17,128 nt of DNA, taken from NCBI GenBank assembly GCA_051002235.1, contig JBPCMN010000032.1:1-17128 (forward strand). The letters run 5' to 3'. Shown in pieces: positions 7,285 through 15,254 of this stretch (position 1 is its first letter; every line of letters starts with the position of its first letter). Source of the DNA: JBPCMN01 sp013695115 (lineage in GTDB: Bacteria; Actinomycetota; Acidimicrobiia; IMCC26256; JACDBD01). A program made the position numbers and the translations under genes. The notes under the pieces are model-generated. The model did no database searches. It saw only the letters and a list, made by a program, of their open reading frames with translations, and was not told where the DNA came from.

Positions 7285-9327
7285 ATGAACCAGGTGACGA
7301 GCACGACCGCCACGGCTGGGGATTCTCGGCAGGAGGTCGCGCGCGGTAGCCGCGTCCGCCTCGTTCTCCTGAGCTTCCTCATGCTGTTCGTGGAGCTGGC
7401 TCTGATCCGCTGGACCGGTTCCAACGTCGTCCACCTCTCGTACTTCTCGAACTTCGTGCTGCTGGGCAGCTTCCTCGGGATCGGGATCGGCTTCCTGCGG
7501 GCCGACAAGCGCCACAACCTGTTCCCCTACGCGCCGGTGGCGCTGACGCTGCTCGTCGCCTTCGTGCGCTTCTTCCCGGTCGAGATCCAGCGGTCCGGCA
7601 GCGACCTCCTCTTCTTCGGCACGCTGCGGAGCAGCGGCCCTCCCCGCGAGCTCGTCCTGGCGGTCATCTTCGTCACGGTGGCCGCCGCCATGGCCTTCAT
7701 CGCCGAGGGCGTGGCCCGCACGTTCGTGACCTTCGAGCCGCTCGAGGCGTACCGGCTCGACATCCTCGGGAGCATCGCCGGCATTGTCGGCTTCTCGGCC
7801 CTGTCGTTCCTGCGCGCTCCCCCGCTCGCGTGGGGGGTGGTCGTCGGCGTCGTGTTCCTCTTGCTCTACCGCCCCCGATCCGTGTCGAGCCAGGTGCTGC
7901 TGCAAGCAGCGGCGATCCTCGGTCTCGTCGTCATCCTCGGCCTGGAGAGCTTCGCCTCCGGCACCAGCTGGTCGCCCTACTACAAGGTCACGGTTAGCGA
8001 AGAGACGGCTCCCTTCGTAAGGGTCAACGGCGTCCCCCACCAGGCGCTCTTCAAGACCAACGAGAACCCGCCCGTGCTCTACACGCGGGCCTACGAGCGG
8101 ATCCGCCCCGGCCGCCTCGACGACGTCCTCGTCATCGGCGCCGGCGGCGGCAACGACGTCGCGCTCGCCCTCGAGCACGGCGCCCGCCACGTCGACGCGG
8201 TCGAGATCGACCCCCGCCTCTACGAGATCGGCGCCGACCTGCACCCGGACCGCCCCTACGACGACGCGCGGGTCGACGTGCACATCGACGACGGCCGCGC
8301 TTTTCTGGAACGCACCGACCGTCGTTACGACCTGATCCTCTTCGCGCTCCCCGATTCGCTCACGCTCGTGTCGGGGCAGTCGTCGCTGCGGCTAGAGAGC
8401 TACCTCTTCACTCAGGAGGCCGTCGAGTCGGCCCGGGAGCACTTGAAGCCCCACGGCGCCTTCGCCATGTACAACTACTACCTCGAGCAGTGGCTGGTGG
8501 ACCGTCTGGCCAACACGCTCGACGAGGCCTACGGACGGCCGCCGTGCGTCGACTCGTTCGGCGGGGAGGGTCGGTTCTCGGTCCTCGTGAACAGCAACGA
8601 CCCCGACACGCTGCGCTGCGACGCCGTCTGGGAAGCGGTCACCGACCCGGTCCCCGAGCCGGCCACCGACGACCACCCGTTCCCGTACCTGCGGGAGCGC
8701 GGTGTCCCGCTGTTCTACCTCGTCACCATCGCCCTGATCCTGGCCGCCTCGCTGGTGGGGGTGCGCGTCGCCTCGGGTCGCTTGCGGCGCATGGTCACGT
8801 ACGCCGACCTGTTCTTCATGGGGGCGGCCTTCCTGCTCCTCGAGACCAAGAGCGTGGTGCAGTTCGCCCTGCTGTTCGGGACGACCTGGTTCGTCAACGC
8901 CCTGACCTTCACCGGCATCCTCCTGAGCGTCCTGGCGGCGGTGGAGGTCGCGCGCCGGGTCACCTTCAGGAACCCGCCGCGCCTGTACGCGGCCTTGCTC
9001 GTCGCCCTGCTCGCGGCGTGGACCGTCCCACTCGAGCGGCTGCTGTCGCTGCCGGTGGGGCTACGCTTCGTCGCCGCCGTCATGGTCGCCTTCACGCCGA
9101 TCTTCCTGGCCAACCTCGTCTTCGCCCAGCGCTTCAAGGACGTGAGCTCGTCGGCTCCGGCCTTCGGGGCCAACCTGCTCGGCGCCATGATTGGCGGCCT
9201 GCTGGAGTACGGCGCCCTGCTGGTGGGGTACCGCGCCCTCCTGGTGGTCGTGGCGGTGCTCTACGGCCTGGCGTTCGTCTTCGGCCGGGCGCACCTGCGG
9301 GCGCCGCTGGTCGTCGCCGATGGATAA
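7285..9327 (+). CDS. Membrane protein with spermidine-synthase-like domain
   Basis: The product is 680 residues. The N-terminal half has several membrane segments (from about 25, starting LVLLSFLMLFVELALIRW, to about 222). A cytosolic Rossmann domain of the spermidine-synthase/SAM-methyltransferase type follows (about 230-460): VLVIGAGGGNDV (281-292), VEIDP (306-310), DDGRAF (335-340) and YDLILFALPDS (348-358). Five or more further membrane segments run from about 475 to 668. It resembles membrane-anchored proteins annotated as fused spermidine synthase. In true aminopropyltransferases the strand after YD carries the catalytic Asp (D-x-x-DP). Here the position reads FALPDS, so that Asp is absent and polyamine synthesis is unlikely (inference). 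ATG 7285 is chosen because it leaves a short N-terminus before the first helix and has GGGA just upstream. ATG 7207 is possible. A weak TATCCT lies at 7180-7185. It overlaps the next gene by 8 bases. Confidence 0.85.
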   Translation: MNQVTSTTATAGDSRQEVARGSRVRLVLLSFLMLFVELALIRWTGSNVVHLSYFSNFVLLGSFLGIGIGFLRADKRHNLFPYAPVALTLLVAFVRFFPVEIQRSGSDLLFFGTLRSSGPPRELVLAVIFVTVAAAMAFIAEGVARTFVTFEPLEAYRLDILGSIAGIVGFSALSFLRAPPLAWGVVVGVVFLLLYRPRSVSSQVLLQAAAILGLVVILGLESFASGTSWSPYYKVTVSEETAPFVRVNGVPHQALFKTNENPPVLYTRAYERIRPGRLDDVLVIGAGGGNDVALALEHGARHVDAVEIDPRLYEIGADLHPDRPYDDARVDVHIDDGRAFLERTDRRYDLILFALPDSLTLVSGQSSLRLESYLFTQEAVESAREHLKPHGAFAMYNYYLEQWLVDRLANTLDEAYGRPPCVDSFGGEGRFSVLVNSNDPDTLRCDAVWEAVTDPVPEPATDDHPFPYLRERGVPLFYLVTIALILAASLVGVRVASGRLRRMVTYADLFFMGAAFLLLETKSVVQFALLFGTTWFVNALTFTGILLSVLAAVEVARRVTFRNPPRLYAALLVALLAAWTVPLERLLSLPVGLRFVAAVMVAFTPIFLANLVFAQRFKDVSSSAPAFGANLLGAMIGGLLEYGALLVGYRALLVVVAVLYGLAFVFGRAHLRAPLVVADG

Positions 9328-11143
9328 CGAAACCGGCATGACGACCCACCGACCGGGACCCGACGCGCCGGCGCAGCCCGCCGCGCCGGCGACGTCACCG
9401 GAGCAGACCGGCTCCACGCGCCGGGGGCCATGGTGGCGCCGCCACGGCACGCTGCTCGCGCTCCTGGTCGTCGCGGTCGTGTTCGCGCTCCCCCTCCGCG
9501 GCCTCCTGCACTTGCAGGGACCGCCCATGGAGGAGGGGTTCATGCTCGTGTTCCCCGAGCGGGTGCTGCGCGGCGACGTCCCGAACGTCGACTTCCTCCA
9601 CCTCTACGGCCCGGGAAGCCTGTGGTTCCTGGCCGGTGTCTTCAAGGTGTTCGGGACCTCCCTCATGGCCGAGCGGCTGGTGGGCCTGCTCCAGCTGATC
9701 GGGATCGTCTTCGGGGTCTTCGCCCTGGCCCGACCGTGGGGGCGCGGTCTCGCCACGTGCGGGGCCCTCGTCTCCCTCGTCGTCATCGTGCCTGCGATCG
9801 CCCTGACCGCCCTGGCCTGGGACGGGGGGCTGGCCCTCGGCGTGTGGGCGCTGTGGGCCGCGCTCCAGGCCCGCCGCTCGCCCCCGCGTCCGGCCCGGCG
9901 GTGGGCCCTGCTCTCGGGGGTGCTCGCCGGCATCGCGCTGCTGTACCGGCCCGATCTGGTGGTGGCGGCGGCCGCCGGGCTCCTCGTCGCGCTCTGGGGT
10001 GTGGAAGCGGCCCGCCGACGCCGCTTCCTGGCCGGCCTGGCCGCCGGCCTCGCTCCCTACGTCGTGCACCTGGCGACGGCAGGGCTGCGGCCCAGCATCC
10101 GCGGCATGGTGCTCGACCCCGTCTTCCACCTCCGGGGCGGGCGGCGGTTGCCGATCCCGCCCGACCCGGGCCAGCTGACCGGCTTCCTCCAGCTCTCGGG
10201 CGAGACCTACCTGCTCGACTGGCCCCTGCCCACGCCGACCTCGGCCCAGCAGCTGTGGATGTGGTTCTGGCTGGTCTTCCTGGCGAACGCGGTCTTGATC
10301 ACGGTCGCGTTGTGGCGGTTCCGGGCCGACCGCGGCGCGTTCCGTTCCCGGGTGCTGCTGGCCGTGGCCGTGTTCAGCCTGGGCATGCTGCCGCAGGCCG
10401 TCCAGCGCACCGACTCCGCCCACTTCGCCTGGGCCAGCGCGGTGGCCCTCGGGTTCCTGCCGGTCGCGCTGGCCGAGGTGCTGGGACGATGGGCGCCCCG
10501 GGCTCGCCCGCGGGTGCGCGCCGCGGTCGCGGGAGGCGCCGTGCTCGTGATGCTACTGGCTGTGATCCCCACGTTCACGTTCCGCCGCTACGCCGACTTC
10601 TCCGTTCAGAGCTTCGGGCGGCACCGGCTGGCCTTCCCGATCACCCACGAGGGGCGGACCTTCTACTACGGCCGCCGCGACGCGGCCGAGGCGGTCAGGA
10701 GGATGCTGCCCGACGTCGAGAAGATCGCCCCGCCCGGCGGCCGCCTCTTCGTCGGCCCGAAGAACCTGCGCCGGACACCCTACAGCGACGCCTTCCTCTA
10801 TTACCTGCTCCCCGACCTCGATCCCGCCACCTACTACATCGAGATGGACCCGGGCGTGGCCAACCAGGAGGGCTCCGGGCTGGCCGACGACCTGGCGTCG
10901 GCCGACGTGGTGATCCTCAGCGCCATCTGGGACGACTGGAACGAGCCCAACGACTCCCGCAAGGTCGGCTCCGCCGAGCCGGTGCGGGTGCTCGAGGAGC
11001 AGTTCCGCCGGGTCGGGGTCTACGCCGGGCGCGACACCGGGCCCGGTGAGGACTTCGCCGACGCCGCCGGGCGCGATCGCGTCGTCCTCTACGAGCTGTA
11101 CGAACGCCGCACCCCGCGAAAGGGCAGCGCCGCGGCCGGCTGA
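9320..11143 (+). CDS. ArnT/GT-C-like polytopic membrane protein
   Basis: The product is 607 residues from the ATG at 9320, which overlaps the stop of the previous gene (ATGGATAA). An in-frame ATG at 9338 is an alternative start. A Pro/Thr-rich N-terminus of about 40 residues is followed by a membrane segment (44-61). The loop LQGPPMEEGFMLVFPERVL contains Glu71-Glu72, and it continues through RGDVPNVDFLHLYGPGSLWF (84-103). An acidic pair plus a GPG motif in the first loop is typical of GT-C enzymes acting on polyprenyl-phosphate sugars. About ten membrane segments run to about 465. A soluble domain containing YYGRRDAAEAV, GPKNLRRTPYSDAF and VVILSAIWDDWNEP follows. It belongs to a different subfamily from the four-member family nearby. 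Its stop is only 14 bases from the convergent gene's stop at 11158, so there is no room for a terminator of its own. Translational coupling to the upstream gene is likely. The sugar and acceptor are unknown. Confidence 0.85.
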   Translation: MDNETGMTTHRPGPDAPAQPAAPATSPEQTGSTRRGPWWRRHGTLLALLVVAVVFALPLRGLLHLQGPPMEEGFMLVFPERVLRGDVPNVDFLHLYGPGSLWFLAGVFKVFGTSLMAERLVGLLQLIGIVFGVFALARPWGRGLATCGALVSLVVIVPAIALTALAWDGGLALGVWALWAALQARRSPPRPARRWALLSGVLAGIALLYRPDLVVAAAAGLLVALWGVEAARRRRFLAGLAAGLAPYVVHLATAGLRPSIRGMVLDPVFHLRGGRRLPIPPDPGQLTGFLQLSGETYLLDWPLPTPTSAQQLWMWFWLVFLANAVLITVALWRFRADRGAFRSRVLLAVAVFSLGMLPQAVQRTDSAHFAWASAVALGFLPVALAEVLGRWAPRARPRVRAAVAGGAVLVMLLAVIPTFTFRRYADFSVQSFGRHRLAFPITHEGRTFYYGRRDAAEAVRRMLPDVEKIAPPGGRLFVGPKNLRRTPYSDAFLYYLLPDLDPATYYIEMDPGVANQEGSGLADDLASADVVILSAIWDDWNEPNDSRKVGSAEPVRVLEEQFRRVGVYAGRDTGPGEDFADAAGRDRVVLYELYERRTPRKGSAAAG

Positions 11144-11157
11144 GGTCGTCGGGCTGC

Positions 11158-13113
11158 TCAGCCGGTGTCGGGCGGGCCGACGAACACCGCCGTCGGCAGC
11201 CCCAGGTCGAACATTCGCACCATCCGGCCTCGAGTGGGCTTCGGCACCCTGGTGTCGATGGTGGCCACGAAGAGGTTGTCGTCGACGCGCGGCACCAGCT
11301 CCGACAGTCCTGCTCCCTCGAGGTCGTCGATGACGCGGGCGCGCAACCGCTCGTACTCGGCCCGCTCCGCCGGGCGGCGCGGCTCGAAGTAGGCGACCTG
11401 CTCCACACCCGCCTTGGCTCGTTGCGTCCGGATGTCGCGGCCGATCGAGAGATGCACCTCCGCCGTCGCCTCCCCCGGCTCCATCACCCGATGGGACGTC
11501 ACCGAACCGCCGTAGATCTCGAGCGTCCCGACGTCGAAGCCCGCTCGCTCGAGCTCGTTTAGGAGGGCGTAACCCGGTGAGCCGATAGCGATCGGGTCGG
11601 CCCAGGTGACGAGGTAACGGCCGTCCCGGCCACCGCCGGGCGCGGAGCCGTCGGCCAGCGCGTCGACGGTCGGCGGCACGACCTCGCCCAGCGTCCTCGT
11701 GAGCTTCGGGTCGGGAGCGTTGACGTAGGCGGCGTCGATCGTGAACAGCGCGATGAAGAGGAGGGCGGTCCCCGCGAGCGCGAGCTTCCCCGTGGTCGCG
11801 GCCCGCGTGCTGGGGGCGTCGCCCAGGTGCCGGCCGATGAGCGCGCACATCGTCCAGCCCATCGCCAGCAGCATCAGGGCGGCGAGCCCTCCGGCCCAGA
11901 GGCTCAGGTAGTACCAGACGTACCCGAAGATCCGGCTCAGCGTCACAACACCCAGCACCAGGCCCACCCCCAGCACCAGGTGCAAGCCCAGCAGCGCCCG
12001 GTGCCGGAGCCGCCACGCGACGATGACCGCGGCGGCCCATCCCGCCAGGACGAGTGCCCCGGGCACCAGGGAGCCCGTCGTGGGCCACCTGCTCGCGAGC
12101 TGCTCCTCACCCCGGTGGAGGAGGGCGGCCGGTTGCGTCTCCACCAGCCTCCAGGGGTTGAGACGGAGCAGCAGCAGCTCCACGCCGCGCCGGGGACCGA
12201 TGGCGGCCTCGCCGGGATCGCCGAAGTAGTCCACGATGATCGAGAGGTTGCCAGGCGAGTTGGTGAGCTGGTCGATCACGGGCGGCAGCCACAGCACCCC
12301 GCCGACCGCGACCGCGAGCAGGGTCCACCGGACGGCATGGGGTCGCGCGCCGACGCCCTGCCGGCGGGTGGGCGCCCAGAGGAAGGCGACGGCGAGACCA
12401 CCCAGCCCGGCCACGAGGACCGCGTACGAGATATGGGTCTGCACGCAGAAGAAGCCGGCGAAGGCCGCGACCGGCAGCAGCGCCAGGTCGTCGCAGACCA
12501 CCGACCACACCGCCAGCACGAACACGATCCACCACAACACCGGCAGGTACGGGTTCCAGGCCTGGGTAAGCGTCGACGCGCCGTAGGCGTGCGCGAGGAC
12601 CGCCAACACCGTCGCCACCCCCAGCACGAGGGCGACGCCGCCACGTCGGTACGCGATCCACAGGGCGGCGCCCATGGCCACGACGTTCAGCGAGGCGGCG
12701 GCCGCCTGCAGCGCCCACGAGCTCGCGCCGAAGAGCTGGTAGAAGGGCCACAGCGCCCAGAAGCTAAGTGGCCCGGGATGGCTCCCCTGGTGCCCGTCGG
12801 CGGCGATTCGGCCCGCGAGGCCGATCAGGGGCGGGTCGGCGCTCGCGACGTCGCGCACCCGCAGCTCGGTCTGCGCCAGGTCGAGCACCGGGTACCACCG
12901 CGGTTGTCGCATGACCCCCAGCGCGACCAGGAGCGGCATCGCGAGCAGCAGGGCGAGCCCGGCGACGATCAGCGCCGAGCGGAAACGTCCGGGTCGTGAT
13001 GACGCACGGGAGCGCCCCACGCCGGGCGCGTTCTCGACGCCTCGCGCGCGATGGCCACTCCCCCCCTCGGCGACGTCGCGGACCGACGTGCCAGGCGCGC
13101 GGGGTGGGTGCAT
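11158..13113 (-). CDS. Polytopic membrane protein, GT-C-like (paralogue 3)
   Basis: The product is 651 residues. The first membrane segment (about 47-67) is followed by LDLAQTELRVRDVASADPP (77-95) with Asp78 and Glu83. GSHPGPLSFWALWPFYQLF, QAWNPYLPVLWW, CDDLALLPVA, VQTHISY, LPPVIDQLTNSPGN and SRIFGYVWYYL come next. The C-terminal soluble domain carries GRDGRYLVTWADPIAIGS and ends VFVGPPDTG. It is the closest full-length relative of the gene at 1-1906, sharing even its upstream block. The loop before PGALVLAGW is the most variable part among the copies and may face the acceptor (inference). The ATG at 13113 lies 8 bases after a TATACT -10, so a leaderless transcript is likely. It starts 49 bases downstream of the stop of the SDR gene at 13163, and read-through from that run is possible too. 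The function is inferred from architecture as a glycan-assembly GT-C enzyme; no named family was recognised. Confidence 0.87.
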   Translation of the reverse strand: MHPPRAPGTSVRDVAEGGSGHRARGVENAPGVGRSRASSRPGRFRSALIVAGLALLLAMPLLVALGVMRQPRWYPVLDLAQTELRVRDVASADPPLIGLAGRIAADGHQGSHPGPLSFWALWPFYQLFGASSWALQAAAASLNVVAMGAALWIAYRRGGVALVLGVATVLAVLAHAYGASTLTQAWNPYLPVLWWIVFVLAVWSVVCDDLALLPVAAFAGFFCVQTHISYAVLVAGLGGLAVAFLWAPTRRQGVGARPHAVRWTLLAVAVGGVLWLPPVIDQLTNSPGNLSIIVDYFGDPGEAAIGPRRGVELLLLRLNPWRLVETQPAALLHRGEEQLASRWPTTGSLVPGALVLAGWAAAVIVAWRLRHRALLGLHLVLGVGLVLGVVTLSRIFGYVWYYLSLWAGGLAALMLLAMGWTMCALIGRHLGDAPSTRAATTGKLALAGTALLFIALFTIDAAYVNAPDPKLTRTLGEVVPPTVDALADGSAPGGGRDGRYLVTWADPIAIGSPGYALLNELERAGFDVGTLEIYGGSVTSHRVMEPGEATAEVHLSIGRDIRTQRAKAGVEQVAYFEPRRPAERAEYERLRARVIDDLEGAGLSELVPRVDDNLFVATIDTRVPKPTRGRMVRMFDLGLPTAVFVGPPDTG

Positions 13114-13121
13114 GCAGGCCG

Positions 13122-13149
13122 AGTATACGAACGGGCCTGCGCCGCTCTC
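13122..13149 (-). promoter_or_regulatory. Leaderless-type promoter of paralogue 3
   Basis: Minus-strand TATACT (13127-13122) lies 8 bases before the ATG at 13113. GAGAGC (13149-13144) lies 16 bases upstream of it. Both elements and both spacings equal those before the start at 1906. The promoter sits in the 49-base gap after the SDR gene, so this gene can be transcribed independently of the upstream run. Confidence 0.6.
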
Positions 13150-13162
13150 CGGGCGTCGAACG

Positions 13163-14191
13163 TTACGGCAGCCGTTTCAGCAGGCGCAGCAGCCCCAGCC
13201 GCACCGGGGACTGGTGATGCGAGCCCTGGGTCGCGTCGAGCTCGCGCCGGTGGGCGAGGAACCACTCGTACGACTCGACCACCATCGACTGGTTCGAGTG
13301 GACCGGCTCCCATCCCAGCTCGGTGCGCGCTCGGGTGACGTCGAACCACAGCGACTCGCCGTAGAGCAGCCAGTGGTACGGGACGAACGGCGCCAACCCC
13401 ACACCGGCGAGCGCATGCATCGCCGCCCGCGCCGGCCCGGCCGGCAGCGACCGCACCCGCGAGCCGGTGCCGGCGTGATCGACGAGCGCCTGCAGCGTCT
13501 CGCGCATGCTCGCGAACTCGGTGGCGCCGATGTTGTAGACGGCAGGCTTCTCTCGCCCGGCCGCACGAAGGCACGCGTCGGCAAGGTCGGAGGCGTGGAC
13601 GAACTGGTACCGGTTCGCGCCCCCGCCGAGCACATACACGGGGGCTCCCTCCGCCACGAACTCGAACAGCACGGCCATGATGCCGAGGCGACCGTGGCCC
13701 AGGATGGTGCGGGGACGGATGACGGTTACGTCGAGGCCGGCGTCCACCGCCTCCCGGCACAGCCGCTCGGCCTGGAGCTTGGCCCGCCCGTAGGCCTCGA
13801 GCGGCCGGCCCGGCGTCTCCTCGGTCACGGGGTTGGCGCCGGGAATCCCGAACACCGCGCTCGACGACGTGTGGACCACCTTGGCGACGCCTGCATCGCG
13901 GGCCGCGACCAACACGTTGGCCGTGCCCACCACGTTCACGGACCAGAACAGCGCCCGGTCCCGCGCCAGCGGCACCTGGGCGACGTTGTGCAGCACGACA
14001 TCGACGTCATCGCACGCCGCCCGGAGCGCGTCCCGGTCGCGCACGTCCCCCTGCACGTACTCGACCGGTCCCGCACGGGGGCCGGGGGGGTTCAGGTCGA
14101 AGACCCGCACGCGGTCGCCCCGGGCCACAGCGCGGTCGACGAGCTCGGTTCCGAAGTAGCCGCTTCCGCCGGTCACGAGGACCGTCGCCAT
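13163..14191 (-). CDS. Extended SDR, NAD-dependent epimerase/dehydratase family
   Basis: The product is 342 residues. The Rossmann fingerprint TGGSGYFG is at 7-14. The acid at the end of strand 2 is Asp32 (VFDLN), pointing to NAD rather than NADP. GDVRD is at 48-52. The active site is Ser110/Ser111 (HTSSSAVFG) with Tyr134 and Lys138 (YGRAK). A substrate-binding part containing YQFVHASDLADACL (195-208) follows. The family includes UDP-sugar 4-epimerases, dTDP-glucose dehydratase relatives and 3-beta-hydroxysteroid-dehydrogenase-like enzymes. The substrate cannot be chosen from sequence alone, though a nucleotide sugar would suit the surrounding glycosyltransferase-like genes. The ATG at 14191 is chosen because it overlaps the upstream stop as TAATG and places the first beta strand at residue 3. 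A longer in-frame start at 14221 would add ten residues inside the neighbour. It is coupled to the second SDR gene. Confidence 0.9.
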   Translation of the reverse strand: MATVLVTGGSGYFGTELVDRAVARGDRVRVFDLNPPGPRAGPVEYVQGDVRDRDALRAACDDVDVVLHNVAQVPLARDRALFWSVNVVGTANVLVAARDAGVAKVVHTSSSAVFGIPGANPVTEETPGRPLEAYGRAKLQAERLCREAVDAGLDVTVIRPRTILGHGRLGIMAVLFEFVAEGAPVYVLGGGANRYQFVHASDLADACLRAAGREKPAVYNIGATEFASMRETLQALVDHAGTGSRVRSLPAGPARAAMHALAGVGLAPFVPYHWLLYGESLWFDVTRARTELGWEPVHSNQSMVVESYEWFLAHRRELDATQGSHHQSPVRLGLLRLLKRLP

Positions 14192-15207
14192 TACAACGGC
14201 TCCCCGCGCTCGAGACACCACCGCACGCTGGCCCGCATCCCCTCGAGCAGCCCCGTGGACGGCTCGTAGCCCAGCTCCGCCCGCGCCCGTGAGATGTCGC
14301 AGGCGATGGTGTCCTTGAGCTCGCCCAGGACATGAAAGGCCTGGACGTAGCGACCCCGACCCTGGAGGAAGCCGTCCAGAGCCGCCGCCAGCGCCCCGAC
14401 ACTCGCCGGCAGGCGAGGCTGCCGAGTGGACACGCGGAGCCCTTCGGCCTCGAGAGCCTCGCGCACCGCCTGGAGCACCTTTCGCAGCTCGTACGGCTCA
14501 GCGTCGGCGATCCAGTAGGCCCGGCCCGGCGCCGCCTCGGCCACCTCGGCCCGGAGAAGCCCCTGGACCAGGTTCCCGGTGAACACCATCGAGCGGCGTT
14601 GCGTGCCCGCTCCGACGAGCGGGAACCGGCCGCGGCGCACCGTCGCGAAGAACCGGGTCTGGCGGGGGGGCTGGTACGGCCCGTAGAACCACGGGGCTCG
14701 GACGATGACGGTCGCCACGTCGCCCCGGTCGTGGCTCTGCTGCACCAGCTGCTCGGCCTCGAGCTTCGACTGCCCGTATCCCATGTACGGCGCGTACGGC
14801 GAGTCCTCGGTGAAGCGGTCCGCCGGCGTGGGGTTGGCGCCGAACGGCGAGTTCGACGACACATGGATGAAGCGGACGGCGTCGGCGCGCCGGGCCCGAT
14901 CGAGCACGAGGCCGGTGCCACCGACGTTCACGTCGAAGAGCTCGCGCGTGTGTCGCTGCGGGTGGATGACGGCAGCAGCGTGGAAGACGCTGGCACCGCG
15001 CACACCGTCGAACAGGCGATCGGCGGCGGCAGGATCTCGCACGTCGCCGACCACGACCTCCACCCTCGGTCCGACGACCTCGAGGAGGGACGCTTCGTCC
15101 GGGGCGCGCGCGAGACACCGGACACGGTCGTGATCCGTGGCGAGGGCGCGAACCAGGTTCTGTCCGAGCCAGCCCGCCGCTCCCGTTACCACCGACACCG
15201 CGGGCAT
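14191..15207 (-). CDS. Extended SDR, NAD(P)-dependent epimerase/3-beta-HSD-like
   Basis: The product is 338 residues. TGAAGWLG is at 8-15, GDVRD at 54-58, the catalytic Ser region VSSNSPFG at 116-123 and YGQSK at 144-148 (Tyr144, Lys148). RAPWFYGPYQPP at 170-181 is the substrate-side motif seen in UDP-sugar epimerase and 3-beta-HSD-like proteins. After strand 2 the sequence reads CLAR rather than an acid, so NADP is possible. It is homologous to, but well diverged from, the SDR encoded immediately downstream; its stop TAA shares a base with that gene's ATG. ATG 15207 puts the first beta strand at the N-terminus. An in-frame GTG at 15243 would add 12 residues and bring the start to 11 bases from the upstream stop. 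Neither start has a good SD. It may act on the same substrate as its neighbour in a two-step oxidation or epimerisation (inference). Confidence 0.88.
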   Translation of the reverse strand: MPAVSVVTGAAGWLGQNLVRALATDHDRVRCLARAPDEASLLEVVGPRVEVVVGDVRDPAAADRLFDGVRGASVFHAAAVIHPQRHTRELFDVNVGGTGLVLDRARRADAVRFIHVSSNSPFGANPTPADRFTEDSPYAPYMGYGQSKLEAEQLVQQSHDRGDVATVIVRAPWFYGPYQPPRQTRFFATVRRGRFPLVGAGTQRRSMVFTGNLVQGLLRAEVAEAAPGRAYWIADAEPYELRKVLQAVREALEAEGLRVSTRQPRLPASVGALAAALDGFLQGRGRYVQAFHVLGELKDTIACDISRARAELGYEPSTGLLEGMRASVRWCLERGEPL

Positions 15208-15254
15208 CGGGACGCCGATGTTCGTCGCTTCCTGAGGGCTCACCGGTGAGCGCT

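Noticed and set aside
9430..11049. Plus-strand open frame of 539 codons overlapping the ArnT-like gene
   Set aside because: A Pro/Arg/Gly-rich alternative frame. The frame starting at 9320 has membrane segments and motifs.
11144..11157. Terminator between the convergent genes
   Set aside because: Only 14 bases separate the stops and no hairpin is visible there.
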